A DNA stretch of 14,343 nucleotides from Clostridiales bacterium (GCA_012523875.1 JAAYSW010000080.1:1-14343), one strand, 5' to 3'; shown: positions 6,502 to 13,170, counted from the first letter of the stretch. The notes: generated from the letters alone by a model not told the origin. Numbers and translations: made by a program.

Positions 6502-6675
6502 ATGATGGCTATTTTAAAGATAAAGGTTTATAGAGATTTAGGAAAATCTCAAACTAATGACCTATGGTCTTTAAATAGAAAGCTGTTTGGGCTAGGAAAT
6601 GGTGGTATGGATGTACCAGTATGGGAAGTAATTCAACCAATTTCTAAGAAAGTAGTGATGCTTTATGAAGTATGA
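6502..6675 (+). pseudogene. Possible small ORF or gene remnant, 57 codons
   Basis: ATG at 6502 opens 57 codons (MMAILKIKVYRDLGKSQTND, ..., MDVPVWEVIQPISKKVVMLY, E, V) to TGA at 6673. The composition looks like a real soluble protein, but there is no ribosome binding site and a TGA lies directly before the ATG. That suggests a fragment of a longer gene. Its last codons (6646-6668) lie in a sequence repeated at 6826-6848, where the frame is broken, so the end of this ORF belongs to the tandem repeat. I do not recognise the family. Confidence 0.3.
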
Positions 6676-6825
6676 TTATGAAGTATGGAAAACAATTTAG
6701 AAAGATGGGAGTGAGCCCCATGGTGAAGCTTGAAGAATGATGAAAATCATTCAGACTGTGAAAATAAAAATCTGAAAAAGGTGGTACCGATGTTCAAATA
6801 AATATATTTCTGACTCCAAAATTTA
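6651..6825 (+). repeat. Repeat module 1: GGAGTGAG box, GAAA hairpin, T-box-like core
   Basis: First of two near-complete tandem modules. In order: AGTAGTGATGCTTTATGAA (6651-6669); hairpin ATGGG/CCCAT (6705-6721) with the GGAGTGAG box (6708-6715) entering its loop; hairpin GAATGAT-GAAA-ATCATTC (6735-6752); short stem CAGA/TCTG; then AAAAAGGTGGTACCGATG (6775-6792), the T-box core. Bases 6762-6806 are identical to 6948-6992. After the core I find no strand that could form an antiterminator or terminator, so this copy lacks a complete expression platform. Confidence 0.6.
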
Positions 6826-7026
6826 TAGAAAGTAATGATGCTTTATGAAAGATGTTTATAGAGTACGCAACGCAATCTAAAATGAGGGGAGTGAGACCTC
6901 CGAAGGATTTAGCTAAATGATGAAAGTCATTTTAAATATTAATAGATAAATAAAAATCTGAAAAAGGTGGTACCGATGTTCAAATAAATATAATACTGTT
7001 ATCCTTACAATAAGGGGATACTTTTT
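6826..7026 (+). promoter_or_regulatory. Repeat module 2 with a complete T-box-like antiterminator/terminator switch
   Basis: Second tandem module, offset 180 nt at its start and 186 nt at the T-box core. It repeats the AGTAATGATGCTTTATGAA segment (6831-6849), GGAGTGAG (6888-6895), hairpin AAATGAT-GAAA-GTCATTT (6915-6932), short stem AGAT/ATCT, and AAAAAGGTGGTACCGATG (6961-6978). Here the switch is complete. AGG (6965-6967) pairs with CUU (7004-7006, one G-U) and GAU (6975-6977) with AUC (7001-7003). This leaves the canonical 7-nt bulge UGGUACC (6968-6974), where UGGU would read a tRNA ACCA end with discriminator A. The competing terminator uses the same 7000-7006 strand. A normal stem I with a readable specifier codon was not found, so the amino acid is unknown. 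Confidence 0.55.
7000..7026 (+). terminator. Intrinsic terminator of the second T-box-like module
   Basis: TATCC (7000-7004) pairs with GGATA (7016-7020); the adjacent TT/AA pair can extend it past a GG bulge. CTTTTT follows (7021-7026). It sequesters the 3' strand needed by the antiterminator at 6965-7006. Confidence 0.65.
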
Positions 7027-7073
7027 AGGAGTGAGTGTTAAAATCTATTAAGTTAGGCGATGAAAATCGCTTA
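7027..7073 (+). repeat. Repeat module 3 (partial): GGAGTGAG box plus GAAA hairpin
   Basis: Directly after the terminator T-tract, AGGAGTGAG (7027-7035) is followed at the same 34-nt distance by TTAGGCGAT-GAAA-ATCGCTTAG (7053-7074), a hairpin of up to 9 bp. The T-box core is missing; a 12-bp terminator-like hairpin stands in its place. Confidence 0.55.
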
Positions 7074-7094
7074 GAATAATATTTATAATAAGAT

Positions 7095-7122
7095 TAGGGA
7101 GAGTTATAAATAACTCTCCCTA
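7095..7122. terminator. Strong hairpin between the module array and rpoD, probable two-way terminator
   Basis: TAGGGAGAGTTA (7095-7106) and TAACTCTCCCTA (7111-7122) form a perfect 12-bp stem with a TAAA loop. Both flanks are A/T-rich but lack a pure T-run (TTTATTG on plus, ATCTTATT on minus). Position between convergent transcripts, 26 nt past the rpoD stop, supports termination in both directions. Confidence 0.65.
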
Positions 7123-7147
7123 TTTATTGTATGTAGCAAAGCAATGG

Positions 7148-8236
7148 TTAGTCAAGGAAATCCTTGACTTTTTTGCTTCTACTTGGGTGGCGTAATTTAC
7201 GCAATGCCTTCGCTTCAATTTGTCGAATTCTTTCTCTTGTTACATCAAATTCCTTGCCAACCTCCTCAAGGGTTCTTGAGCGTCCGTCCTCAAGTCCGAA
7301 ACGCAATCTTAAAACCTTAGCTTCCCTATCGGTGAGAGTAGCTAAGACTTCATTCAATTGTTCTTTTAAAAGCATAAGTGATGCCGCTTCAGCGGGTGCA
7401 GGTGCATCATCATCAGGAATAAAATCACCAAGATGGCTATCTTCTTCTTCTCCAATTGGTGTTTCAAGTGAAACTGGGTCTTGTGCAATCCTCATAATCT
7501 CTCGGACACGTTCAACAGGCATTTCAAGCCTTGCGGCGATGTCATCAGCTGTTGGGTCATGTCCATTTTCATGCAGTAGTTGGCTTGAAACTTTTTTTAC
7601 TTTTGTAATAGTTTCAACCATATGAACAGGAATTCGTATAGTCCTTGCCTGGTCAGCGATCGCCCTTGTAATAGCCTGTCTTATCCACCAAGTAGCATAT
7701 GTTGAAAACTTAAAACCTTTTGTATAATCAAACTTTTCAACAGCTTTTATAAGCCCAAGGTTTCCCTCTTGAATTAGATCAAGGAATTGCATTCCACGAC
7801 CCACATATTTTTTAGCAATGCTCACTACAAGACGCAAGTTCGCCTCTGATAGTCGTTTTCTTGCATAGAGATCGCCTGCGGCCATGCGTTGTGCAAGTTC
7901 AATTTCTTCTTCTGCCGATAGCAAAGGAACTCGTCCAATCTCCTTTAGATATATTTTTACAGGATCATCAAGAGATATACCATCAGTGGATAGTGCTATT
8001 TCCAAATCATCGGTTAAACCTGAATCTAGTCCGAGTTTCATATCGGAACTACTTGAAGACATATCATCTACGATTTCAATATTTAAATTGGCACAATCAT
8101 CATAAAACTTATCCATCTGTTTGACATTAAAATTCATTGCCTCTAGGGCATCAGTAACTTCTTTTGCAGTAAGTTTACCATCCCTTCTGCCTTGTTCAAT
8201 TAATTGGTCAACAGTATTTTTTTTCCCCATTGCCAT
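7148..8236 (-). CDS. rpoD: Primary RNA polymerase sigma factor SigA/RpoD
   Basis: Housekeeping sigma-70 factor that directs RNA polymerase to -35/-10 promoters. At 362 aa it has the length of Firmicute SigA. Region 1.1-like N terminus (NTVDQLIEQGRRDGKLTAKE), then region 1.2 (DDPVKIYLKEIGRVPLLSAE, about 90-109), region 2 with the -10-binding helix (FSTYATWWIRQAITRAIADQ, about 177-196), region 3 (IPVHMVETITKVKKV and on), and region 4 helix-turn-helix ending DVTRERIRQIEAKALRKLRH. ATG at 8236 has GGAG (8244-8247) 7 nt upstream; a second ATG two codons in is less well placed. It follows dnaG by 59 nt, the classic dnaG-rpoD arrangement, and ends at the hairpin 7095-7122. The 6S-like RNA in this window would target its holoenzyme. 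Confidence 0.98.
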   Translation of the reverse strand: MAMGKKNTVDQLIEQGRRDGKLTAKEVTDALEAMNFNVKQMDKFYDDCANLNIEIVDDMSSSSSDMKLGLDSGLTDDLEIALSTDGISLDDPVKIYLKEIGRVPLLSAEEEIELAQRMAAGDLYARKRLSEANLRLVVSIAKKYVGRGMQFLDLIQEGNLGLIKAVEKFDYTKGFKFSTYATWWIRQAITRAIADQARTIRIPVHMVETITKVKKVSSQLLHENGHDPTADDIAARLEMPVERVREIMRIAQDPVSLETPIGEEEDSHLGDFIPDDDAPAPAEAASLMLLKEQLNEVLATLTDREAKVLRLRFGLEDGRSRTLEEVGKEFDVTRERIRQIEAKALRKLRHPSRSKKVKDFLD

Positions 8237-8295
8237 AAAAACGCTCCATTCTCCGCCAAAATTGATTCACCCTCCACAGCGGCTTGAGGTTAAGT

Positions 8296-10038
8296 TTATT
8301 TTATATTTTTAAGTCTTTCAACCAATTCTAATAAATCTTCATTGGAATTAATATTATCAGACAATGTATTATTTTTGTGGTCATGTAAAACTTTTATATA
8401 ATCGTCAACAACTTGTTCGGTTAATATAATATCTCTATGTTTCGCTTCTATTCCCGTTATTCTACCCATTTCACTATCAGAAAATTCATCAGAAAGCAGT
8501 GATAAGGTAAAATTTGTCGAGGAATTAAGTTTTTCACATAAAACAGAGAAAACTTTTTTATTAAAGCTAGTGACAAAATGTTCAGGAGTAATGAAGTTTG
8601 TCACCTTTTTAATCATATCAGGGTTTTGGAATAGATACGCAATTATACCTTCCTCCGCCTTATTTTCTCTTGGATGCTGGTTAACTTCAGGATTTATCTC
8701 ATCTTTATAGCGGGGCTTGGATACAATGTTCTTCCAATCGTTTCTTTTATCCCTTTTAGATTTTTTAGCTATTTTGCTATCAATTTGGGATTTAAGTATC
8801 TCTGACGAAACTTCATACTCCTTGGAAACCTTGGAAATATATACATTACGCTCTAACTCATTATATATTTGTGCTAGAACATCCACTATTCGTTTTAGGC
8901 ATTCAATTTTCCCAATTTCAGTGGATAAATCTAAGCCATCCTTACATTTTTCTAGTTTGAAGTTAATAGCTCCATCTGAATTATCGAGCAATAGTTTAAA
9001 CCGTGTAGCACCGAACTTTTTTATGTATTCATCTGGGTCCTTTGCGCCTTCAAAGCTGATAATTCGTGCTGCAACTCCAGCCTCACTAAGTAGGTTGATA
9101 GCTTTTGAGGTAGCTTTTTGCCCTGCATTATCACTATCGTAGGAAATAATTACTTCTTTAGCATACTGTGAAATTAATCTTGCCTGTTCGGAAGTAAGGG
9201 CAGTTCCAAGTGTTGCGACAACATTTTCAAACCCTGCTTGATTTATAGCAATTACATCCATATATCCCTCAGCTAAAATTAGCCTGTTTGAAGATGAGTT
9301 TTTTGCAAAATTAAGTGAAAACAAGTTACGACTTTTCTTAAAGGCAGGAGTATCAGCCGTATTTATATACTTTGGCATTCCATCATCAAGAATTCTGCCA
9401 CCAAAACCAATTATATTTCCACGCAAGTCCATGATAGGGAACATTACCCTATTTCTGAACAAATCAAAGGTATTTCCATTTCTTGAAAGACAGACACCGG
9501 CAGTAACGAGTTCATCCTCTTTAAATTTTAGTGAAAGTAGATGATTCTTAAGCTTGTCCCATGAATTGTCAGCATAACCCAATCCATATTTTTTTATAGT
9601 TTGTGGTAAAATTCCACGGGATGCAAAATAGCTTAATCCAATTTTTGATGGATCCGAAGTGAGGGCTTTATAGAAAAAAACTGCCGTTTCACGATTAATC
9701 TCAAGTACTCTAGCCTTAATCCGTGCAGTTTTTTCCCCCTGTTTATCCGTAGGAATGTCTAAACCAGCACGTTCCGCAAGCAATTTTATAGCCTCAAAAT
9801 ACTCAAGGTTTTCAATTTTTCTAATAAAAGTGATAACATCTCCCCCAGAACCACATCCGAAGCAATAAAAACTTTGCGTATCGGGATAAACTGTGCAGGA
9901 AGGGGTTTTTTCCGAATGGAAAGGACAGGAGCAAACGTAGTTACGCCCTCGCCTAATAAGATTTACATATGATTTCATTACATCATCGATAGGATTTCCT
10001 AATTGAAGTTGGTATATAAAATCGCTAGAAAAAGCCAT
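8296..10038 (-). CDS. dnaG: DNA primase
   Basis: Makes RNA primers for Okazaki fragments and leading-strand start, working with the replicative helicase. The 580 aa hold three parts. The CHC2 zinc finger has CPFH (Cys38, His41) and CFGC (Cys59, Cys62). The catalytic core has RNRVMFPIMDLRGNIIGFGG and a TOPRIM fold with EGYMDV (Glu257) and the metal-binding DSD (301-303). The C-terminal helicase-interaction region includes AEEGIIAYLFQNPDMI. I chose ATG at 10038 because AGGCGGTGAT just upstream matches the anti-SD sequence with one mismatch; the longer frame to 10080 would run into dgt. The start lies 4 nt after the dgt stop, so the two are coupled. Length is slightly under the 603 aa of Bacillus subtilis. 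Firm. Confidence 0.97.
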   Translation of the reverse strand: MAFSSDFIYQLQLGNPIDDVMKSYVNLIRRGRNYVCSCPFHSEKTPSCTVYPDTQSFYCFGCGSGGDVITFIRKIENLEYFEAIKLLAERAGLDIPTDKQGEKTARIKARVLEINRETAVFFYKALTSDPSKIGLSYFASRGILPQTIKKYGLGYADNSWDKLKNHLLSLKFKEDELVTAGVCLSRNGNTFDLFRNRVMFPIMDLRGNIIGFGGRILDDGMPKYINTADTPAFKKSRNLFSLNFAKNSSSNRLILAEGYMDVIAINQAGFENVVATLGTALTSEQARLISQYAKEVIISYDSDNAGQKATSKAINLLSEAGVAARIISFEGAKDPDEYIKKFGATRFKLLLDNSDGAINFKLEKCKDGLDLSTEIGKIECLKRIVDVLAQIYNELERNVYISKVSKEYEVSSEILKSQIDSKIAKKSKRDKRNDWKNIVSKPRYKDEINPEVNQHPRENKAEEGIIAYLFQNPDMIKKVTNFITPEHFVTSFNKKVFSVLCEKLNSSTNFTLSLLSDEFSDSEMGRITGIEAKHRDIILTEQVVDDYIKVLHDHKNNTLSDNINSNEDLLELVERLKNIK

Positions 10039-10042
10039 GAAA

Positions 10043-11038
10043 TCACCGCCTACTCCATGATAAGGGGATAAATAACTCATGGTATAAATCTACAGCATAA
10101 CCATCACTCATCCCAGAAATATAATCACAAATAGCTCTATCTTCGTCATATCGCTGCATAATTCTTTTGTATTCATCAGGTAATTTATCAGGATACTTTT
10201 TAAAATACATATACATACGTTTTACAAGGTCCTTCGCCTTCTTCTCCTCTGTTTTTGCCTTAGAGTTGACATATACCCTTGCGAATAGGAAGCTCCGTAA
10301 TTCATCATGTGCAGCTTGTATATGTGGGTGCATACCAATATTTTCAGCTCCATTTTCTATTATGGATGAAACAAGCGTTGTAATCCTTTTGCTTTTCGTA
10401 TCGCCAAGAACATCAATTACGCTATGAGGTAAGTCAGAATGTTGTAGCACACCAGCCCTTATAGCATCGTCGATATCATGATTTATGTAAGCAATCTTAT
10501 CAGCAAGCCTTACAATATTTCCTTCCTTAGTTGAGGCAATTCCATTGGTATGACAAGCTATTCCATTTTTAACTACATGAGTTAAGTTTAAACCATCGCC
10601 ATCATTTTCGATATATTCTACAACCCTTACACTTTGAAGATAATGCTTGAAGCCATAGGGACAAATTTCATTAAGAACAGCTTCGCCAGAATGTCCAAAA
10701 GGGGAATGTCCTAAATCATGCCCAAGTGCAATTGCCTCAGTTAAATCTTCGTTAAGCCTTAATGCTCTTGAAATAGTCCTAGCGACTTGAGATACTTCAA
10801 GGGTATGTGTTAATCGTGTACGATAATGGTCGCCCACGGGAGATAGGAACACTTGTGTTTTGTGTTTAAGCCTTTGAAAAGCATTGCTATGGAGAATTCT
10901 ATCTCTATCACGTTGAAAGCAAGTACGATAGGGGCATTCCTCTTCAGCCTTTGAACGCTTATTATGCATAATGGCAGTACAAGCAAACTTGTCCAAGGTA
11001 TTAATTTCAATATTTTCGGTTTGCTCTCTTACATTCAA
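10043..11038 (-). CDS. dgt: dGTP triphosphohydrolase-like HD protein
   Basis: HD-superfamily phosphohydrolase of the deoxyguanosinetriphosphate triphosphohydrolase-like family, which splits dNTPs to deoxynucleoside and triphosphate. Signatures: FQRDRDRILHSNAFQRLKHK near the N terminus, His78 in RTRLTHTLEVSQVART, and the HD pair at 107-108 in GHDLGHSPFGHSGE. These are the metal ligands. I propose TTG at 11038 as the start, giving 331 aa. GGATGTGAT (11042-11050) resembles the anti-SD complement at good spacing, and relatives begin with M-x-IREQTE, matching MNVREQTE here. The ATG at 11056, six codons earlier, has only a weak site. Heads the dgt-dnaG-rpoD cluster. In vivo substrate of Gram-positive members is less clear than for the E. 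coli enzyme. Confidence 0.93.
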   Translation of the reverse strand: MNVREQTENIEINTLDKFACTAIMHNKRSKAEEECPYRTCFQRDRDRILHSNAFQRLKHKTQVFLSPVGDHYRTRLTHTLEVSQVARTISRALRLNEDLTEAIALGHDLGHSPFGHSGEAVLNEICPYGFKHYLQSVRVVEYIENDGDGLNLTHVVKNGIACHTNGIASTKEGNIVRLADKIAYINHDIDDAIRAGVLQHSDLPHSVIDVLGDTKSKRITTLVSSIIENGAENIGMHPHIQAAHDELRSFLFARVYVNSKAKTEEKKAKDLVKRMYMYFKKYPDKLPDEYKRIMQRYDEDRAICDYISGMSDGYAVDLYHELFIPLSWSRR

Positions 11039-11085
11039 AATATCACATCCAATCATAATTAGACTCTCATAATACTTATACTATA

Positions 11086-11116
11086 GAAAAATAAAATTCC
11101 CTCTTTTTTAGAGAGG
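11086..11116 (-). terminator. Intrinsic terminator after the YigZ-family gene
   Basis: CCTCT (complement of 11112-11116) pairs with AGAGG (complement of 11100-11104) around an A-rich loop, followed by AATTTTATTTTTCT. It separates the YigZ gene from dgt. Confidence 0.7.
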
Positions 11117-11121
11117 ACATT

Positions 11122-11742
11122 TTAAGAAAAGTCTTCAAATGCCTCCTCAAGCAATATAATTTCAATTTGATTATTTGTAGCATCAATTAATTTGGTTTGT
11201 AATTGGTGGAAAAGTTTCTTTTTTACTAATAATTCAATAGAAACATTATCTGTAAATTCGGAAGATAGCTCCCTTACCTCAAATTCAGGAAGAATATAAG
11301 TTACTTTGCCATACATATTGTAGTCAACATTAATTCTTAATTTATAGCTTTCACACATATCCATTATTTTTGCTGCTTCAATAGCAATTTTAGCAGAATG
11401 TGAATATGCACGAACAAGCCCACCACCGCCCAATAACACTCCGCCAAAATAGCGAGTTACAACACAACAAACATCAACCAATCCCTTTTTCTGCAGAACG
11501 TCCAGTACAGGTACACCAGCAGTTCCTTGCGGTTCACCATCATCGGAATATCGGGTGATATTATTATGCCTAAGTACATAGGCATATACATTATGAGTAG
11601 CTTTACGGTGTTTGGCACGAATTTGATTAATAAAATCCACCGCTTCATCATTTGTTTTAACAGGTATAATATAACCTATGAATTGCGAGTGGCGTTCAAC
11701 GAAAGATGCCTCAGCAAATTCTTTTATAGTAAGATATCCCAT
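11122..11742 (-). CDS. YigZ/IMPACT (UPF0029) family protein
   Basis: A 206-aa cytoplasmic protein of the YigZ/YvyE family. The N-terminal IMPACT-type domain (about 1-120) shows the family hallmarks RYSDDGEPQGTAGVPVLDVL and TRYFGGVLLGGGGLVRAYS. The C-terminal domain (about 130-205, DUF1949-like, EF-G domain IV fold) is predicted from family knowledge. Eukaryotic IMPACT regulates GCN2; the bacterial role is not settled and ribosome or nucleic-acid contact is an inference. ATG at 11742 has GGAG (11748-11751) 5 nt upstream. The gene lies between two terminators, so it is probably monocistronic. No feature departs from the family. Confidence 0.93.
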   Translation of the reverse strand: MGYLTIKEFAEASFVERHSQFIGYIIPVKTNDEAVDFINQIRAKHRKATHNVYAYVLRHNNITRYSDDGEPQGTAGVPVLDVLQKKGLVDVCCVVTRYFGGVLLGGGGLVRAYSHSAKIAIEAAKIMDMCESYKLRINVDYNMYGKVTYILPEFEVRELSSEFTDNVSIELLVKKKLFHQLQTKLIDATNNQIEIILLEEAFEDFS

Positions 11743-11769
11743 AAAAACTCCGTTCTAAGCATATATAAG

Positions 11770-11794
11770 TAAAATGGGCGACCAAAGGCCGCCC
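11770..11794 (-). terminator. Intrinsic terminator of rpmE
   Basis: GGGCGGCC (complement of 11787-11794) pairs with GGTCGCCC (complement of 11776-11783), 8 bp with one G-U pair and a TTT loop, followed by ATTTTACTTATAT. Confidence 0.85.
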
Positions 11795-11801
11795 TGAAAT
11801 A

Positions 11802-12005
11802 TTACTTGTTTATGTTGAAACGTTTCTTAAATCTATCAACACGTCCACCAGTATCTACAAGTTTTTGCTTACCGGTATAAAACGGATGACAATTTGAGCA
11901 AATTTCAACCTTCATATCGCCTTTAGTAGAGCGTGTGTTTATAACAGTACCACAAGCACAAGTAACAGTTGATTTCTCAAAATTAGGATGCAAGTCCTTT
12001 TTCAT
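11802..12005 (-). CDS. rpmE: 50S ribosomal protein L31 (bL31, zinc-binding type)
   Basis: Large-subunit ribosomal protein near the central protuberance. The 67 aa begin MKKDLHPNFEKSTVTCACG and continue CSNCHPFYTGKQK with the family C terminus GGRVDRFKKRF. Cys16, Cys18, Cys36 and Cys39 make the zinc site, so this is the zinc-containing (C+) paralogue type; the zinc-free type is not in the window. ATG at 12005 is correct because GAGGTGA (12011-12017) serves as its binding site; an in-frame GTG at 12014 overlaps that site. Monocistronic: own promoter with a leader of about 88 nt, own terminator. The leader is long enough for ribosomal-protein autoregulation, and ATCAA/TTGAT could pair in it, but I do not claim a known leader motif. 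Confidence 0.97.
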   Translation of the reverse strand: MKKDLHPNFEKSTVTCACGTVINTRSTKGDMKVEICSNCHPFYTGKQKLVDTGGRVDRFKKRFNINK

Positions 12006-12099
12006 GTAAGTCACCTCTTTCTAACTATCATGATTTACATAGCAGCCCATCAATTGTATTAGACAGTAGTACTATTGATAAATTCATTCATGTTTCTAA

Positions 12100-12128
12100 A
12101 GTATAACACAAGTAATATTAAAAATCAA
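12100..12128 (-). promoter_or_regulatory. Sigma-A promoter of rpmE
   Basis: TTGATT (complement of 12123-12128), 17-nt spacer, TATACT (complement of 12100-12105). Start near 12093. The -35 box lies just beyond the terminator of the LysR gene. Confidence 0.82.
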
Positions 12129-12137
12129 GTGTTTTTT

Positions 12138-12170
12138 AAAAAATAATCAACGAAATTATAGATTGATTAT
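12138..12170 (-). terminator. Intrinsic terminator overlapping the LysR stop codon
   Basis: ATAATCAA (complement of 12163-12170) pairs with TTGATTAT (complement of 12143-12150), an 8-bp A/T-rich stem with a 12-nt loop, followed by TTTTT. The 5' strand contains the TAA stop of the gene. Confidence 0.7.
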
Positions 12171-13087
12171 AATGATTTATAATAATCTACAAATTTTTCC
12201 ATAGAGGCAGTAAGTGGCATATTATTGGAATAAGCATACCCAACCTCTTTTTTCTGTATCGGTGTTACAAGTGGGATTTCAGTTATCTTGCCTGATTTTA
12301 AGTCGTCCAGTACAAATTCTTTTATGACACAAGCAACACCCAAGCCGATTTTTGCAAATTCAATGAGCAGATCCATATTACTGACTTCAAGAACATGAGT
12401 AATCTCAATATTATTTTCCTTAAGATAACTGTCCACATACTGTCTGGTAACATTCTCCTCATCAAGCAACATTAGATTAGCACTTTTAAACAAATTTAAC
12501 TCTAATTCTTTTGCTGTTGAATTTTCTTTACCCTCACGCAAACGTAGGTTTTCAAGGTAGGTATCGGTTGCTACAAAGATATATTCAATTTCACCTATAG
12601 AATAAAAGTCAAAATTATGTATTCCCTCAGGTTTAACGATTAAACCAATGTCAATACTATTATCATCAAGCAATTTTGTTGTATGGGATGATGAACGACA
12701 TTCAATGATTATCTTTATATGAGGGAATTTTGTTACAAACTCCTTCAAATGTGGTAAAAGCAAATATTTAGATAAAGTTGTACTAGCACCAATTTTTATC
12801 TGTCCAATCCCCAAGTCATTTATTTTTTTTATACGCTCTTCACCGATGTGAATCGCATCAAAGGCAGTTTTAAGATGCTCGAAGAGAATTTCACCCTCAT
12901 TCGTCATAGTAACTCCTCTATGATTTCTTATAAACAGCTTTGCGTCCATATTTTCCTCTAGCTTGGAGATAGCTTTGCTGATTGCGGGCTGACTAATATA
13001 CAGTTTTTCAGCGGCATGACTAATGTTTCCGAGCCTAGCAACTGTATAGAAAATTTTATATTGATTAAGATTTTGTTCTGAAAGCAT
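12167..13087 (-). CDS. LysR-family transcriptional regulator, divergent from leuC
   Basis: A 306-aa LysR-type regulator. The N-terminal winged helix-turn-helix (about 5-63) reads YKIFYTVARLGNISHAAEKL, then YISQPAISKAISKLEENM and LFIRNHRGVTMTNEGE. A linker helix follows, then the periplasmic-binding-like effector domain (about 92-300) starting GQIKIGASTTLSKYLLLPHL. The ligand cannot be read from sequence. ATG at 13087 has GGGGTGAG upstream. It is transcribed away from leuC from a promoter that overlaps the leuC promoter, so it most likely controls leuC (and probably leuD/leuB beyond the window) and itself. An intermediate of leucine synthesis as co-inducer, as for E. coli LeuO-like or IlvY logic, is only inference. 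Confidence 0.93.
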   Translation of the reverse strand: MLSEQNLNQYKIFYTVARLGNISHAAEKLYISQPAISKAISKLEENMDAKLFIRNHRGVTMTNEGEILFEHLKTAFDAIHIGEERIKKINDLGIGQIKIGASTTLSKYLLLPHLKEFVTKFPHIKIIIECRSSSHTTKLLDDNSIDIGLIVKPEGIHNFDFYSIGEIEYIFVATDTYLENLRLREGKENSTAKELELNLFKSANLMLLDEENVTRQYVDSYLKENNIEITHVLEVSNMDLLIEFAKIGLGVACVIKEFVLDDLKSGKITEIPLVTPIQKKEVGYAYSNNMPLTASMEKFVDYYKSL

Positions 13088-13115
13088 AAACTCACCCCAT
13101 AGGTATTTAAAAAAG

Positions 13116-13164
13116 TTATATCAACTATTCATAATATGTATTTCAATTATATCAAATAATATGT
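13116..13164. repeat. Duplicated motif pair in the lysR-leuC control region
   Basis: TTATATCAA occurs at 13116-13124 and 13147-13155, and ATAATATGT at 13131-13139 and 13156-13164. The two motifs are 6 nt apart in the first copy and abutting in the second. The second copy covers the lysR -10 box and the leuC spacer. They are candidate LysR-protein sites or a small local duplication; the region is very A/T-rich, so caution is due. Confidence 0.45.
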
Positions 13165-13170
13165 TATAAT
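13142..13170 (+). promoter_or_regulatory. Promoter of leuC with extended -10
   Basis: TATAAT (13165-13170) preceded by TGT (extended -10). The -35 position 17 nt upstream is poor (TTCAAT, 13142-13147), as expected for an activator-dependent promoter. Start near 13177. The leader of about 52 nt holds no T-box or attenuator that I can see. Confidence 0.7.

Noticed and set aside
6651..7073. CRISPR array or group I/II intron as an explanation of the tandem modules
   Set aside because: The repeats are long, few and unevenly spaced without spacers of fixed length; I found neither intron core motifs nor a domain V-like hairpin, and no intron-encoded protein.
6742..7073. Leader peptides starting at ATGAAA within each GAAA hairpin
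   Set aside because: The frames are 4 to 11 codons, differ in sequence and have no binding site at usable distance; the ATGAAA comes from the conserved hairpin loop.
7164..7625. Plus-strand frames opposite rpoD (also 7861-8124, 7884-8105, 8121-8312)
   Set aside because: Antisense shadows of a certain gene, rich in Ser/Leu as expected from reversed codons, with no binding sites.
8237..8295. Small leader ORF starting TTG between dnaG and rpoD after a GGAGGGTGA
   Set aside because: Only about 19 codons, out of frame with rpoD and overlapping its start; most likely a chance binding-site-like sequence.
8717..9142. Plus-strand frame opposite dnaG
   Set aside because: Antisense shadow of the primase gene with no translation signal.
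10039..10080. Longer dnaG start upstream of ATG 10038
   Set aside because: It would overlap the end of dgt, lacks a binding site, and adds residues not found in primases.
12006..12014. GTG at 12014 as start of rpmE
   Set aside because: It lies within the GAGGTGA binding site; L31 proteins begin at the MKKD ATG.
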